The notes beneath the pieces were generated by a model. That model was not told the origin of the DNA. It did no database searches and saw only the letters and a program-made list of their open reading frames with translations. DNA of 64,000 bases from Amyloporia xantha (Eukaryota; Basidiomycota; Agaricomycetes; Polyporales; Adustoporiaceae), in the NCBI GenBank assembly GCA_036971615.1, contig JAYKKR010000036.1, forward strand, positions 1 to 64,000. Direction: 5' to 3'. A program made the position numbers and the translations under genes. Below, piece after piece: positions 50,647-61,787 of the stretch (positions are counted from its first letter, which is position 1; each line of letters opens with the position of its first letter).

Positions 50647-51711
50647 ATTTAAGCAGTGACGGGGACTATGCCTTGTCCAGGCAGCTCGATGGCGAGGATC
50701 GGCTGCACGCTTCCGAGCGACACGCGGGTCATTCCAACGAGAAATATCTGGTCCAATCTGATACCACCCTGACCAAACATCCACCCGTGCGCATTGCACT
50801 GCTGCCGTGACCATTCCTTCACGCGCGTCAGTCCTGGGCGATTAAAGTAAGTGCAACAGCTTACCATGAATGCGCGTCTGATCTCAGACGCAATAGCTCT
50901 CACTGCTTGCTCGATGGTGAGAGGGATTGACCCTCCTCGGCCTCTCTGTATACCGAATTGGTGATGGTACGGTGCATAATTAGGCAACTGTCAATATAGA
51001 CTGTCAGCATTTCCTCTTGTAAGCACCGAGCCCAACTGACCATGATTCTCATGGATGCCTTGGTGCCATCCATGCCCGGGAACGCTAATTCTTGTGCATT
51101 CAGTAAATGAGCCATCACGGGATTGTCGGGGACAATATCGACCACTCTGACACCGAGATTCGGCGCATCCACGAGTTGGTACAAAGACAACAACCGAGGG
51201 GGTCCGAAGGGGGACTTGGGCATGTACGTTCCCTGCTCTATGTGTTGTAGCGGCATCTGGCTGTGCGAGAGATCCAATGAGAGATATGACGGTACAATGA
51301 AGTGACTAGCACTGACTGGAGGGAAGAACGGAGTTGTTGCGAATCAAGAACCATCGTTCATGGTCTATTTAACGGATCCCTTTGCAGAGAAACGAATGAG
51401 ATATCCTCGCGAACATGACACTGACCTCCTTGAAAGAGTACGCCTCCATGCCATATACATCCGCTATATAGCGCCCATGAGCTACTGCGGTCGAGCTGTG
51501 TCAATAGACACTTTTCGCTGTTCCGGAAGCGCCTGTGTGAGCCAATCAGAATGTCCTGTCGGTCGCCAGATGGAATTGTGAGAAGACTCTAATAAGGTTA
51601 AGAACTTTCCATTGCACTACATCCAGTGCATGGCCCGTTGGTCAACTTCCGGCAGTGAGCTGGGAAATCGGAACAATAACCCAACGGCATAATCTCCGTG
51701 GCTTGACCAAT
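50647..51711. repeat. left arm of a 1,065-bp inverted duplication
   Basis: Base x in this arm pairs with base 104075-x in the right arm (52364-53428) with no indels at the points I checked. Only two differences were noticed (50947/53128 and 50902/53173), so identity is about 99.8%. Homology stops abruptly at 50647 and at 51711. The arm carries one complete gene (50649-51361, minus) with its 5' flank. The outer edge falls two bases beyond the stop codon. Confidence 0.93.
50649..51361 (-). CDS. unrecognised gene, left copy of inverted duplicate
   Basis: Mirror image of the gene at 52714-53426. The proposed start at 51361 (MND) is followed by a very short 36-nt putative intron; an internal ATG giving MPLQHIEQGTY is the fallback start. 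Main exons encode GTYMPKSPFGPPRLLSLYQL, VVDIVPDNPVMAHLLNAQEL, then (after an intron of about 53 nt) LPNYAPYHHQFGIQRGRGGS and IPLTIEQAVRAIASEIRRAF, then (after a second intron) EWSRQQCNAHGWMFGQGGIR, LDQIFLVGMTRVSLGSVQPI and a stop at 50649. About 210 residues. The ending loosely resembles small beta-rich proteins common in agaricomycetes (DUF6699-like), but I am not confident. Two residues differ from the right copy: Gln for Arg and Val for Ala. Confidence 0.6.
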
Positions 51712-52363
51712 TCCGATATGCTCTGCTATCGGTAGTGTTGTTGGCAATACCGGCGCCATTTTGCCAAGTGGCGCGCCCCAAGCGCCGCGCCACCCCTGGC
51801 GCACCGTCCGGCGTCCTCAGTGGCACAACCAGGCGAGAACACGGGCGCCTAAACTTCGGCAGAGCTCGGCAACCGTCGGTATCCTCCGATAGTCCGGTTT
51901 AGGAATTCTCGGCCGGCCTTACACGCATTGAAAATCGACGTCTGGCCTTCATTGGCTCATTTATTGACATCTTTCTACCTCCCGAGGCAGGCCAAACAGG
52001 GCTTTCAGCTTTTAATCAGATCTATTCCATACAAGTATCAATGCATACACTGATTCTAGATGAGCTGGGAAGAATTTGTGATCCTAGAGTTTGTAAAATA
52101 TATTCAAACTGGTTTTCGATGCAGAAAAACATGCGGAGGAATTTCGCCAGTTTCGCCATGTGCGCCAGCAAACGCCAGGCCCTCCCGCAGAGGCTGCGCA
52201 GCACCGCTGGAGTTTTGCCCCCTACACTAGCTATCGGTTATGAGTCCGTAAGGACGACTTGTGATATCGGCGCTGCTCCGCCCGCCCGGTTCCGATATGC
52301 AGGCCAATGCGCTTTGCTAGAACTGGAGGCCGGAGACTAAGCCGAACGACTATCTTCGTCTAT
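51712..52363. other. 652-bp unique spacer between inverted arms
   Basis: Unique sequence separating the two arms. It contains the 5' flanks beyond the duplicated part and a GC-rich patch near 51765-51800 (GGCGCGCC and GCGCC repeats). The string TTCCGATATGC occurs at both ends in direct orientation (near 51711 and 52289). A 99-codon open frame at 52041-52340 lacks any known motif. I see no transposase or integrase. Confidence 0.6.
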
Positions 52364-53428
52364 ATTGGTCAAGCCACGGAGATTATGCCGTTGGGTTATT
52401 GTTCCGATTTCCCAGCTCACTGCCGGAAGTTGACCAACGGGCCATGCACTGGATGTAGTGCAATGGAAAGTTCTTAACCTTATTAGAGTCTTCTCACAAT
52501 TCCATCTGGCGACCGACAGGACATTCTGATTGGCTCACACAGGCGCTTCCGGAACAGCGAAAAGTGTCTATTGACACAGCTCGACCGCAGTAGCTCATGG
52601 GCGCTATATAGCGGATGTATATGGCATGGAGGCGTACTCTTTCAAGGAGGTCAGTGTCATGTTCGCGAGGATATCTCATTCGTTTCTCTGCAAAGGGATC
52701 CGTTAAATAGACCATGAACGATGGTTCTTGATTCGCAACAACTCCGTTCTTCCCTCCAGTCAGTGCTAGTCACTTCATTGTACCGTCATATCTCTCATTG
52801 GATCTCTCGCACAGCCAGATGCCGCTACAACACATAGAGCAGGGAACGTACATGCCCAAGTCCCCCTTCGGACCCCCTCGGTTGTTGTCTTTGTACCAAC
52901 TCGTGGATGCGCCGAATCTCGGTGTCAGAGTGGTCGATATTGTCCCCGACAATCCCGTGATGGCTCATTTACTGAATGCACAAGAATTAGCGTTCCCGGG
53001 CATGGATGGCACCAAGGCATCCATGAGAATCATGGTCAGTTGGGCTCGGTGCTTACAAGAGGAAATGCTGACAGTCTATATTGACAGTTGCCTAATTATG
53101 CACCGTACCATCACCAATTCGGTATACGGAGAGGCCGAGGAGGGTCAATCCCTCTCACCATCGAGCAAGCAGCGAGAGCTATTGCGTCTGAGATCAGACG
53201 CGCATTCATGGTAAGCTGTTGCACTTACTTTAATCGCCCAGGACTGACGCGCGTGAAGGAATGGTCACGGCAGCAGTGCAATGCGCACGGGTGGATGTTT
53301 GGTCAGGGTGGTATCAGATTGGACCAGATATTTCTCGTTGGAATGACCCGCGTGTCGCTCGGAAGCGTGCAGCCGATCCTCGCCATCGAGCTGCCTGGAC
53401 AAGGCATAGTCCCCGTCACTGCTTAAAT
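52364..53428. repeat. right arm of the 1,065-bp inverted duplication
   Basis: Reverse complement of 50647-51711, differing at two noticed bases. It starts at 52364 with ATTGGTCAAGCC and ends at 53428, two bases after the stop codon of the enclosed gene. The flanks beyond both arms are unrelated. No target-site duplication or terminal repeat was evident. Confidence 0.93.
52714..53426 (+). CDS. unrecognised gene, right copy of inverted duplicate
   Basis: Same model as the left copy, pointing away from the spacer, so the two genes are head-to-head. An exon from about 52752 runs through SASHFIVPSYLSLDL, GPPRLLSLYQLVDAPNLGVR and GTKASMRIM; a GTCAGT donor at 53035 and an acceptor at about 53087 lead to LPNYAPYHHQFGIRRGRG and EIRRAFM; a second intron (GTAAGC donor, 53212-53259) leads to EWSRQQCNAHGW and a stop at 53426. 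The spliced frame is open and joins well, and both copies keep it, which argues that each is or was recently functional. Neither copy has a recognised catalytic motif, TM helix or signal peptide. Confidence 0.62.
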
Positions 53429-53719
53429 CACAATTGTATCCGTCCTGTTTTGCTATACCCTGCTTTCGTTTTGCTTTGTGGTTCATCTGCTCCCCTCGTT
53501 AGATGATTTTCGGTGGTGGATTTATACGGGCTCACCTTTCGTCGTTACGGCTCTCATACACATCCTGCTGCTATCGCTTTCTTTTGATGTAGATATGTGC
53601 TGATATATGTATCGTGTACACTGGACGGCCGCCGCTAATCAAACCCAATAGCTGTGCCGTATTGCTCCCCCTTTGATCTAAGGAACGACTGCGCGGCGGC
53701 TACGCATCCTGTCAATATT
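53429..53719. other. short unassigned stretch
   Basis: Pyrimidine-rich DNA between the right arm and the GFA relic. Nothing recognised. Confidence 0.4.
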
Positions 53720-54180
53720 GCTGGAGAATGCGGAATAATTAGCTATGACCTAAAGTCCCCAAAGAGACCGTATAAGCATACACCATCGCAGGAATGGCAA
53801 TTTACGCTCTCGCAATGCATTGTCACTGCACGGTAATGCAGAAGTGCACATGCTCAGAATTTGACATCACGGCTAAACTTAATCGAAACGCCCACGACCG
53901 CATGAATCTGATAACAGCACTGATACAACACTTACCTGTCACCTCTGTGGCGTGTACGGCGGGAATCACAGAATACGGAGTAGATGTGGGAGATGATGCG
54001 TACGTTTCACTACGACAATTTGGGCCGCCCGGATGAGCTGCCCCCAAGGGAGAGTCCCTCTGTAAAAATCGGGCTGACTGGATGCCTGAATGTCCTGGCC
54101 ATTTGCAGGGTTCAGACCGAGGAGGAAAGCCTGAATATCAGTGAATCGCAGGGGATGTTCCACAAACAAACAATCGAGTG
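53720..54180 (+). pseudogene. decayed copy of the GFA/CENP-V-type gene
   Basis: Homologous to the gene at 48052-48584 in the same orientation and order. Recognisable pieces: ECGIISYDLKS (against CGNIRYEIDLKS), SEFDITAKL (against SEFGITAKV), ITEYGVDVGDDAYV (against ITEYGANAGENTYV), RPDELPP, CKNRADWMPECPG (against CKNRAEWMPELPG) and GMFHKQTIE (against GMFHKREIKE). The pieces lie in different frames, the first CxC motif is damaged, and the CxxC strand FCGVCGSG is lost (LPVTSVACTAG). It is therefore not a functional zinc protein. Divergence is much greater than between the two arms of the nearby inverted repeat, so the duplication is older. Confidence 0.8.
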
Positions 54181-55708
54181 ATGTGGATCACTCACGGATT
54201 ATCCGACTGCATCAAATATGTTTCTACTAGGTTGCGCACCTTGAAAAAAAGCAAAGTATTGGAAGAAGAGTTTATATCGTCACAATTAAGTCTCCACGAG
54301 AACTGCAGACTTTTCAATCGGCTTGACCGCAATACATGAGACATTCTCGTAGTCTTTCTGCGGAGTTAACCCAACAACACTGCCCATTATTGGGTGTGAT
54401 CCGCACGGTGCCCAGACAAGCAGGAGACATGATCGAGCTCCGGCACGCGTATGCGTGATAACGAGTGAGAAGACTGAGTATATTCATACTGTGCCGGTAT
54501 GGGAGAAGGAAATGCGGCTGGGGACACAGGATACAGGATACAGGAGGTCTCACCTTGTGGACGAGGAGATGATCTTGTGCATTCAAGGAGTTGGTACTCT
54601 AAAGGAAAACTTAGCCACTACAAACCTTTCTGGAGCTACAACGCTGCAGGTACATACCTCGGATGACGGTAGGGTATCGGCGATTTGTAAAGCTTTCGCT
54701 GCGCATACCTCGCCCAGGACCCACCGTCGGATGAGCCGTGCCGTCATCAATTAAACACAGATTGGATGTCAAATCGGCTCCACCTCCCCATGAGCGCCAT
54801 GATCACATTATAGGCGAATGGTAGGACTGGCACATACAGAGACAGCGTCAGAGTCTGAGTGTAAGTCTGGCGAAGCAAACAATCTTGCTGCTCGGGTAAG
54901 AAGTAAAGACTATGCTATACCCGAGGAATCAACGCAGTAACAAAGGCTGACGTATTTCAGGTAAAGAAGAGGCAGCTGAAAAGAAAGGCACAGCACATCG
55001 CCAGACCGCCGGCAGAGTAGACGTCCATGGATCCCAGGTGCTGTACATCACAGAGTGAGCGGCAGACAACCTCACGGAGACATTATTTCAAGAAACGATG
55101 GTGGCTCAGATTCAAGCAGCGAGAAGGGTCAACGCGGGGCGTTGAGAAAGGTAATATTGGTTTTCCACAGCGCAATCCCTCGCAATCTGAGATGCCAAGG
55201 TAGTATGGGCTCGCTCCATCAGCGTCTGACTCAGCGAGGGGCTTCTGTCACGCGTAATACGGCACGTGATGCGACGCGTTCGGCGCGACCCACCTCAAGA
55301 GTCAAGATCATGATCATGAGCCCGTTACTATCTCCGTCAGTAGCACTTACCACTCGCAACGCGCACCATCTTGAACTTGATCGAAATACAATCTCTATTG
55401 TGTAAGGGAATATTTGAAACGTTTTCTGCCACAACCTGGCAACACCAGCCAAACGACAACCGTAGACGTTCGAACCATTGCTCAGGAACGACTCAAACGC
55501 GTACTCTAAGAGTCGGGGACTTCGATTCAGGTGAGGGGATTTCGTCCACAGACATCCACGTCCTATAAGCTCGCTGATGTATTATTTTTGTTAGCGTGAG
55601 CGGTGGCGGCCTCCCACAATTTGCCACAACCCGCCACAGCCAGCAGTATTGTCTTGTCCGTGGTCGCTTAATTTCACGACACAACTTCACAAGTCACTAT
55701 TTTACGTC
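54181..55708. other. unassigned stretch with a coding-like fragment on the minus strand
   Basis: On the minus strand, about 54450 down to a stop at 54286-54288, an open frame reads GSVVGLTPQKDYENVSCIAV then KPIEKSAVLVET. Its composition is protein-like and it could be the last exon of an unrecognised gene. Possible upstream exons up to 54680 could not be joined convincingly. The rest, including a GGATACA tandem near 54524-54540, is unassigned. Confidence 0.35.
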
Positions 55709-58700
55709 ATGCTTCCAACCCCGGCGCCTTCCTCGCCTCCTTCATCCCCTCGTCTCAATGCTGTCGCGGCTGAGGACCATGCGGTCGTCTACTCCCCACC
55801 GCCACAGAATAGAGGTAGTGCCCCATTCCATGTGCTTGCCGCTTTATTCGACAAGCTACAGAGCGAGCGCAAGCCAGAGAAGCGAAGGAAGCTTTTAGAC
55901 TCGTGGTTCAATGTAGGCCACCTCAAATTAACGACCCTCGTCATCTCTGATTGAGTGGCAAACTTACAGCATTGGAGAGAGGAGAAAGGCTATGACCTAT
56001 ATCCTGTTTTGCGCCTGATTCTACCTCAGGCATGTTTGCTTTGTCTCATGATGTTGCAGACAATATTCATTCTATCACAGAAAGACCGTGAGCGCGCAGT
56101 CTACGGTCTGAAAGAAAAAAATCTGGCGAAAATATACATCAAACTCATACCACTGGGCACAAGGGACCCTGATGCAATTCGTCTTCTCAACTGGAAGAAG
56201 CCTACTGAGAGAGATGTAAGTCTACTTCTGGTCATGAGCAATGAATCGGACTAGGGATATTTGTTCACCTACCCGCACAGAAATCCTCAGGAGATTTTCC
56301 TACAGTGTTGTACGAAGTCATAAGCAAACGCTCTTCAGTCATGGAAGGGACGCTGACCATAGAAGAGCTCAACAATCTTCTCGACGACATCGCAAAGAAT
56401 ATAGGAAGATCGTCAGTACCCGATCACTGATATTTAAATTGGTGCATCTGATCCCGCATATGGTCTTAGGGATGCCCAATCCAAAATTATGCAGCGCATA
56501 TACAATCGCAGTACGCCAGAGGAGCAGCGCTGGATTGTGAGAGTTATCCTTAAAGGTCGCGCTCCTTCAGTTCTCATGTGCAGAGGCCATCACTGAGATC
56601 TCTGGGCCGCGATAATACAGATATGCAGATATCCGTAAAGGAAACGACTGTATTCTCCGTTTTTCATCCGGACGCACACGATCTCTACAATACCTGCTCC
56701 GATCTCAAGAAGATCGTCTGGGAATTGTGGGATCCGACTCGAAGGCTGAACGAGGAGGTGCATTGATCTTGTCCTCTCCATGGCATGTCCGGGCTGAAGT
56801 ATAACTGTATGCAGGACAAAGCGGTGCAGCTCTTCAGAGCGTTCGCGCCAATGTTATGCAAGCGGCCAACGCGCAAGGTCGAAGACTCTGTGAAAGAAAT
56901 GCAGGGGAGAGCATTTATCATCGAGGAGAAACTTGATGGCGAACGTGTGCAGTTGCACAAGCGAGGCAACGAATACTTTTATTGCTCGAGGTATGTCGAT
57001 AAAGCTTCCGTCGGTCGTTGTGTTAACATTTATATCCCCCTTCTCAGAAAAGGGAAGGACTACACGTATCTATATGGCAAGCATCTTGCAATTGGCAGTT
57101 TGACGCCCTATATACACAAGGCTTTTGATTCTCGCGTGGATGAGTAAGTTGTCTCTTGGACTTCCTCGATGATAGACACGAATGATGCTTGGATAGGCTG
57201 ATCCTCGACGGCGAGATGCTGGTCTGGGATCCGGTATCCGAACGCAATCTTCCGTTTGGAACCCTGAAGACGGCAGCCCTAGGTAAGCACGGCGTTATCG
57301 GAGCATCATTCAGAATTGTAAGGTTATCGCAGATAGGTCGAAAAAGGAACATAACCCTCGCCCCTGCTGTATGTGCTTCTTCCTGACTTAATTTTTCGCC
57401 TGATTGATTCTTTGATTCTCCCAGTCAAGGTGTTCGATCTCCTTTATCTCAACGGCATGTCTCTGCTGCACAAGTCTCTCAAATTCCGAAAGCGCAATCT
57501 ACGAGCTTGCCTACAAGAGGTCCAAGGACGCATCGAGTTTGCCGTTGAGTACGAGGGCCGCACTGCGAAAGACGTGCGAAGCCGAATGGAAGACATCATC
57601 GCTTCGCGAGGCGAGGGACTCGTAATCAAGCACCCTGACTCCGAGTATATTCTGAATGGACGCAACAAGGATTGGATCAAGGTGAGCATCTCTTCCTGTA
57701 TGGAGACCTGTTTCTGAAGGCTCTAGCAGGTGAAGCCAGAGTATATGGTGAGTAAAACAGATAGAACTAATTCTTCCAAGTATTGAAACCTCGGGTAGGA
57801 TAATATGGGGGAGACAGTGGATGTCCTTGTCGTAGGTTGGTCATACGTCATATTTCAGACCTACTGGGTCATGCACTAACTAGGCCGCTCAGCGGGCAAT
57901 TATGGTACTGGGAGACGTTCTGGAGGTGTCTCTACGTTAATTTGCGCCGTCCTTGATGATCGACGGCCAGCTGATGAAGATGAACCGAAGTAGGAAATTC
58001 AACGTCATTTGGCAAGGCTGTGCTTGACTCGGTGTTACCTGCAGGTACAGCAGCTTTGTCCGTATCGGGACCGGACTGTCGTATGCAGACTATATCTGGA
58101 TACGGCAAAAACCATGGAAGGAGTGGGACCCAAAGAATCCCCCCAGTTTCTTTGAAGTCTCGAAGAGAGGTAACGAAGACAAGGGTGATATATACCTCGA
58201 GCCAGAAGAGTTAGTGCATTTACTTCTGTTCCTTACGTATGAACCTGGCTTATTTCCACGCAGCTCGTTCATTCTCAAAGTCAAGGCCGCGGAAATCACC
58301 AGTTCAGGTAAATTTTTCAATGTCTACAGAGATGTTATGCTGAACGAGCTGTTGATAGACCAATATCATATGGGATTGACAATGCGGTTCCCGCGTGCCC
58401 TCCAAATACGTGACGACCTGGGCATCTCGGATTGTATGACAGCCACAGGTCTGAGCAGTTGAATGTGATGCGATAGTCCGTGAGCTAAACTCTTACATCA
58501 TAGCTGTACTAGAAAGCTTGCGAGCAGAAAGGAAGAGGAAGATGGAAGTTGATGAAGGGTGAGAGTCTCATCTATTCCTGACCATCCTCGAAGCTTATAT
58601 AATTTATAGGAAGCCTAAGAAGCGTCAGAAAAAGACAACTAAGAAAGTGAGTGCATACAGCCTGTCGTGTGGGGGTCACCCATGATGAACATAGATCCAG

Positions 58701-60349
58701 GTGTCTGTGATGCCCGAATATCAAGGACTCAAACTCAAAGACATCGAAGTCGAGAGTGATATCTTCGATAGCATGACATTCAGTCGGTATCCACTCTTGC
58801 TTGCATATAGGCGTATTTTGACATCGTGCAACAAGTGGTTGCATCCGATCCTAAATCGAGGACCGGCGAGCAGGACAAGAGGGAGCTACTCAAACTGTCA
58901 GCCACACGCCTAGAGTCACATGTTGATACTATGCTGATCGCGTGGATAGGATACATGCCAATGGAGGCAAGTATGTGCAGATCGCGAAAGATAACCCTGA
59001 CGTCCTAGTGGTTTATGGAGGCGCCACTACCCGTACGTACTCAATATTGTAAGTGCGGTCTTCTAGATGCTCACAGGATGTGCGGGAAGCGTACGACATC
59101 AAACTCATCATGAACAAGGATGTCTGCGACATAATCAAACCTCAGTGGATCATGGACTGCATCGCGGTGGGCGATCTGGTCCCTCTGAAAAAGAAGTACG
59201 TGCCGCGTCGTCGTATGCGGGCTCGCCCCACTGATGCACCACACGACTCAACAGATACTTCTTCCATGCCACATCTCGTCGCATGGAAGAGGACGACTAT
59301 AATCTGGACGACGCCAGCGATGATGAGGCCAACGTCCCGGGTCCTGCGCATCCAGCGAGGAATTTGTCCGAAGTGGATGGCGCCGAGGAAGAGGACCCCT
59401 CGCTGGCGGACTGGTTCGACGTCAAGGGGAGCTCGAGCACGCCTGAAGTCCTTCATGCCGAAACGGACAGCGAGACAGAGCCGGACTCAGACAACGAGGA
59501 CGTGAATCGGGACGAAGACATCAACCCGGAAGAAGACGATGGCGACGACTGGGTGGACGTGCGGCCTGCGGGTGCTTCGCCAGACGCGTCCGTTCGAGAT
59601 GCTAGCGTACGTGTACCGAGCAACGCCAAGCTTTATGTTCATTGAACTTCTCGTTAGTCGCAGCTCGAAGACACTCATATTTCTGAGGTTTGCCTTCTGT
59701 TTACCCTCCTGGACCTTGCACGGAAATCGAGTCTTATCTCTTACCTTGCAGCATGACAATCCCGTCCGTATGGGCGAGACTGAAGATGCTATGGAGTATG
59801 ACCAGGACCTTATTTTCAAGCATCTGTGAGCACTGCAGGTCCCATGTCCGGTTCTGCCATCATGCTAACCGCCAATCAGATGTTTTTACCTCGACTCTCC
59901 CGCGAATGCCAAGAAGCACGCAATGACGGTCAAGTCAAAAAATGAGGAGGAACTGAACAAGAGGCAAGTCTCGGTGACATTGTGCGTAGCGGAGCACCCA
60001 CCTCATAATCGTTCTTCAGTTTCGACGGTCTATCGAAATTGATCACAGAGAATGGCGGTCGGGTCGTTGATCTGGATGAGCCGAAGCTGACGCACGTCGT
60101 CGTGGACAAGCGGGACATGGGCCGACGACTGGAGCTCATTGGACGGACGTCAAAGTAGGTATTGGCCACCTGTTCTCTTCGTTGAGATGTCTAATTGAGC
60201 CTGAAGACCCAAACGCCGACATTTGGTTGTCGCCGAGTTCATCCAAGCTTGTTTGGACGAAGGGACGTTACTGGATGAGGAAGGCAAGGAACGTCATGCG
60301 TCGATTGTTTCTCTGTTCCTGACCATTTATTGTAGAATTCAATCCATGA
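55709..60349 (+). CDS. LIG4: DNA ligase IV (non-homologous end joining)
   Basis: ATP-dependent nuclear ligase that, with XRCC4/Lif1, seals double-strand breaks. More than 20 exons from the ATG at 55709 ([20 protein letters not shown]). The order is: DNA-binding domain ([51 protein letters not shown]); adenylation domain with active-site Lys in [20 protein letters not shown]; motif [32 protein letters not shown]; the OB domain ([50 protein letters not shown]). Two BRCT domains follow ([20 protein letters not shown] with [20 protein letters not shown], and [20 protein letters not shown] with [20 protein letters not shown]), separated by a long acidic linker. Three introns use GC donors: 56030 (CAG/GCATGT), 59964 (AG/GCAAGT) and 60284 (G/GCAAGG). 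With the last one the protein ends DEEEFNP at 60349. All frames join without indels. Confidence 0.94.
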
Positions 60350-61787
60350 CGTGGGACACGCCCTTTCCGCATCTATATTTTTTTTCCTTCGGATCAAGTT
60401 GTAAGAGTCTCGTCGAGCAATATTTCTTGGATATATACATGGTCATGTAATTTGGAGAATATAGATAAATAATCATTTCCAACTGGACTGCTCTGCTGCG
60501 ACTTGAGCCATAGTAAGCCGGCTGCTTCGCGGAGAAGGGGATCAATATGTGAGGGCTACACTATAACAACAATTCATCTGTCTGCACTTGAGGGAGGCTG
60601 GACTCCGCTTGAAGCATGCCCTCGCGTGCCTTCCGAGGGTTGATAAACGAGGCAAACAGCATTTCATAGCAGGGCTGTGAGAAAGGGCGGCAATTTAACA
60701 CGCTGCTCATGAATGACTTGCACATCTATCGCATACCCATGCCCTAATCCAGGCTGGAAAACTGCCGCTGCCATAGTAATGAACCGGCATTGACTAGTAA
60801 TGCCTGATGCGGTAGGTGGCCTGCCTTTTCTAGCAACTTCGTTGAGCCACTCCCAGCGCTTCGCCTCGGTGAGCGGAAGGGTGAAAGTTGCTAAATTTCA
60901 GATAATACACCGACGTTCGCTCTATGTGTCCATATTTCCGATTATGATTGAGTGCGCTCAATTAAGTACCGTGGATGTTTTTTTATCAAAACAATCCCGG
61001 AGGCTGCATCGTAGGAGCGAACTGAATATACTATTACGGACCTGTCACATATAGAAAAGTCCCTCTCGGTCGTTAGTTTGAACCTCTAACTCCCTACAGC
61101 TCGGCTTACGGAGTGGAGCGTAGACTGCAGCTACTGTTATGTGGGAGACGCCTCGACATACACTTTTTTGTCGGAATATTGAACGCTGCTAACGATCGAA
61201 TTGTGGTCATTTCTCTCTGGCCAGACATAACGTTATTCCTCCGTGGCATACACTGGCAAATCGTGGAGGCTTGCAAGCGTTGAAGCCGATGGCACTCGGC
61301 TGCACAAGGGTTCAACGATGTATTATCGCACCCCACAACGGCAAGTAATTTTTTTGGTCGTCAAATTACCAGTAAGACGGGCCTGTAAATAGCTGAGCGG
61401 CATACAGGACACGCACTGACCAAGCTCATACTTCTCGCTCGGACCTCACAATTCCACAACACACAGAACCGCAAGGAGAACGACTAATTATTCCTCAACA
61501 TCCGATCATACTAACCTGACAAGTATGTACATTGTAATACATTGATTCCCGATAGATACGATAAAGATCCGGACGGACGACGAGGGGATTAACAAACGGA
61601 GTCCGCGACACAAATCGAGAGTCCATTAGAGCCATCCAAGCACCAAATTGTCACAGTAGATGTCAGCACACCACCAGGGAAGGAAATAGTACACAGTCCA
61701 GCGCCATTCGGGATACGAGATACACGGGCCAATAGGACGCATTGCGTCAGAGACAAATACAGATAGCGACATGACAGAGACATTATT
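60350..61787. other. 1.4-kb convergent intergenic region, no recognised gene
   Basis: 3' flanks of ligase IV and the forkhead gene. Open frames at 60800-61054 and 61106-61336 carry no known motif. I looked for tRNA-like A/B boxes and found none convincing. Confidence 0.5.

Noticed and set aside
51712..52363. Spacer as a transposon body flanked by terminal inverted repeats
   Set aside because: The arms are gene-bearing and over 1 kb, the spacer holds no transposase-like frame, and no target-site duplication was seen at the outer edges.
60350..61787. Possible tRNA genes (GGTTC-like strings near 61070 and 61310)
   Set aside because: No matching A box, acceptor stem or cloverleaf could be drawn around them.
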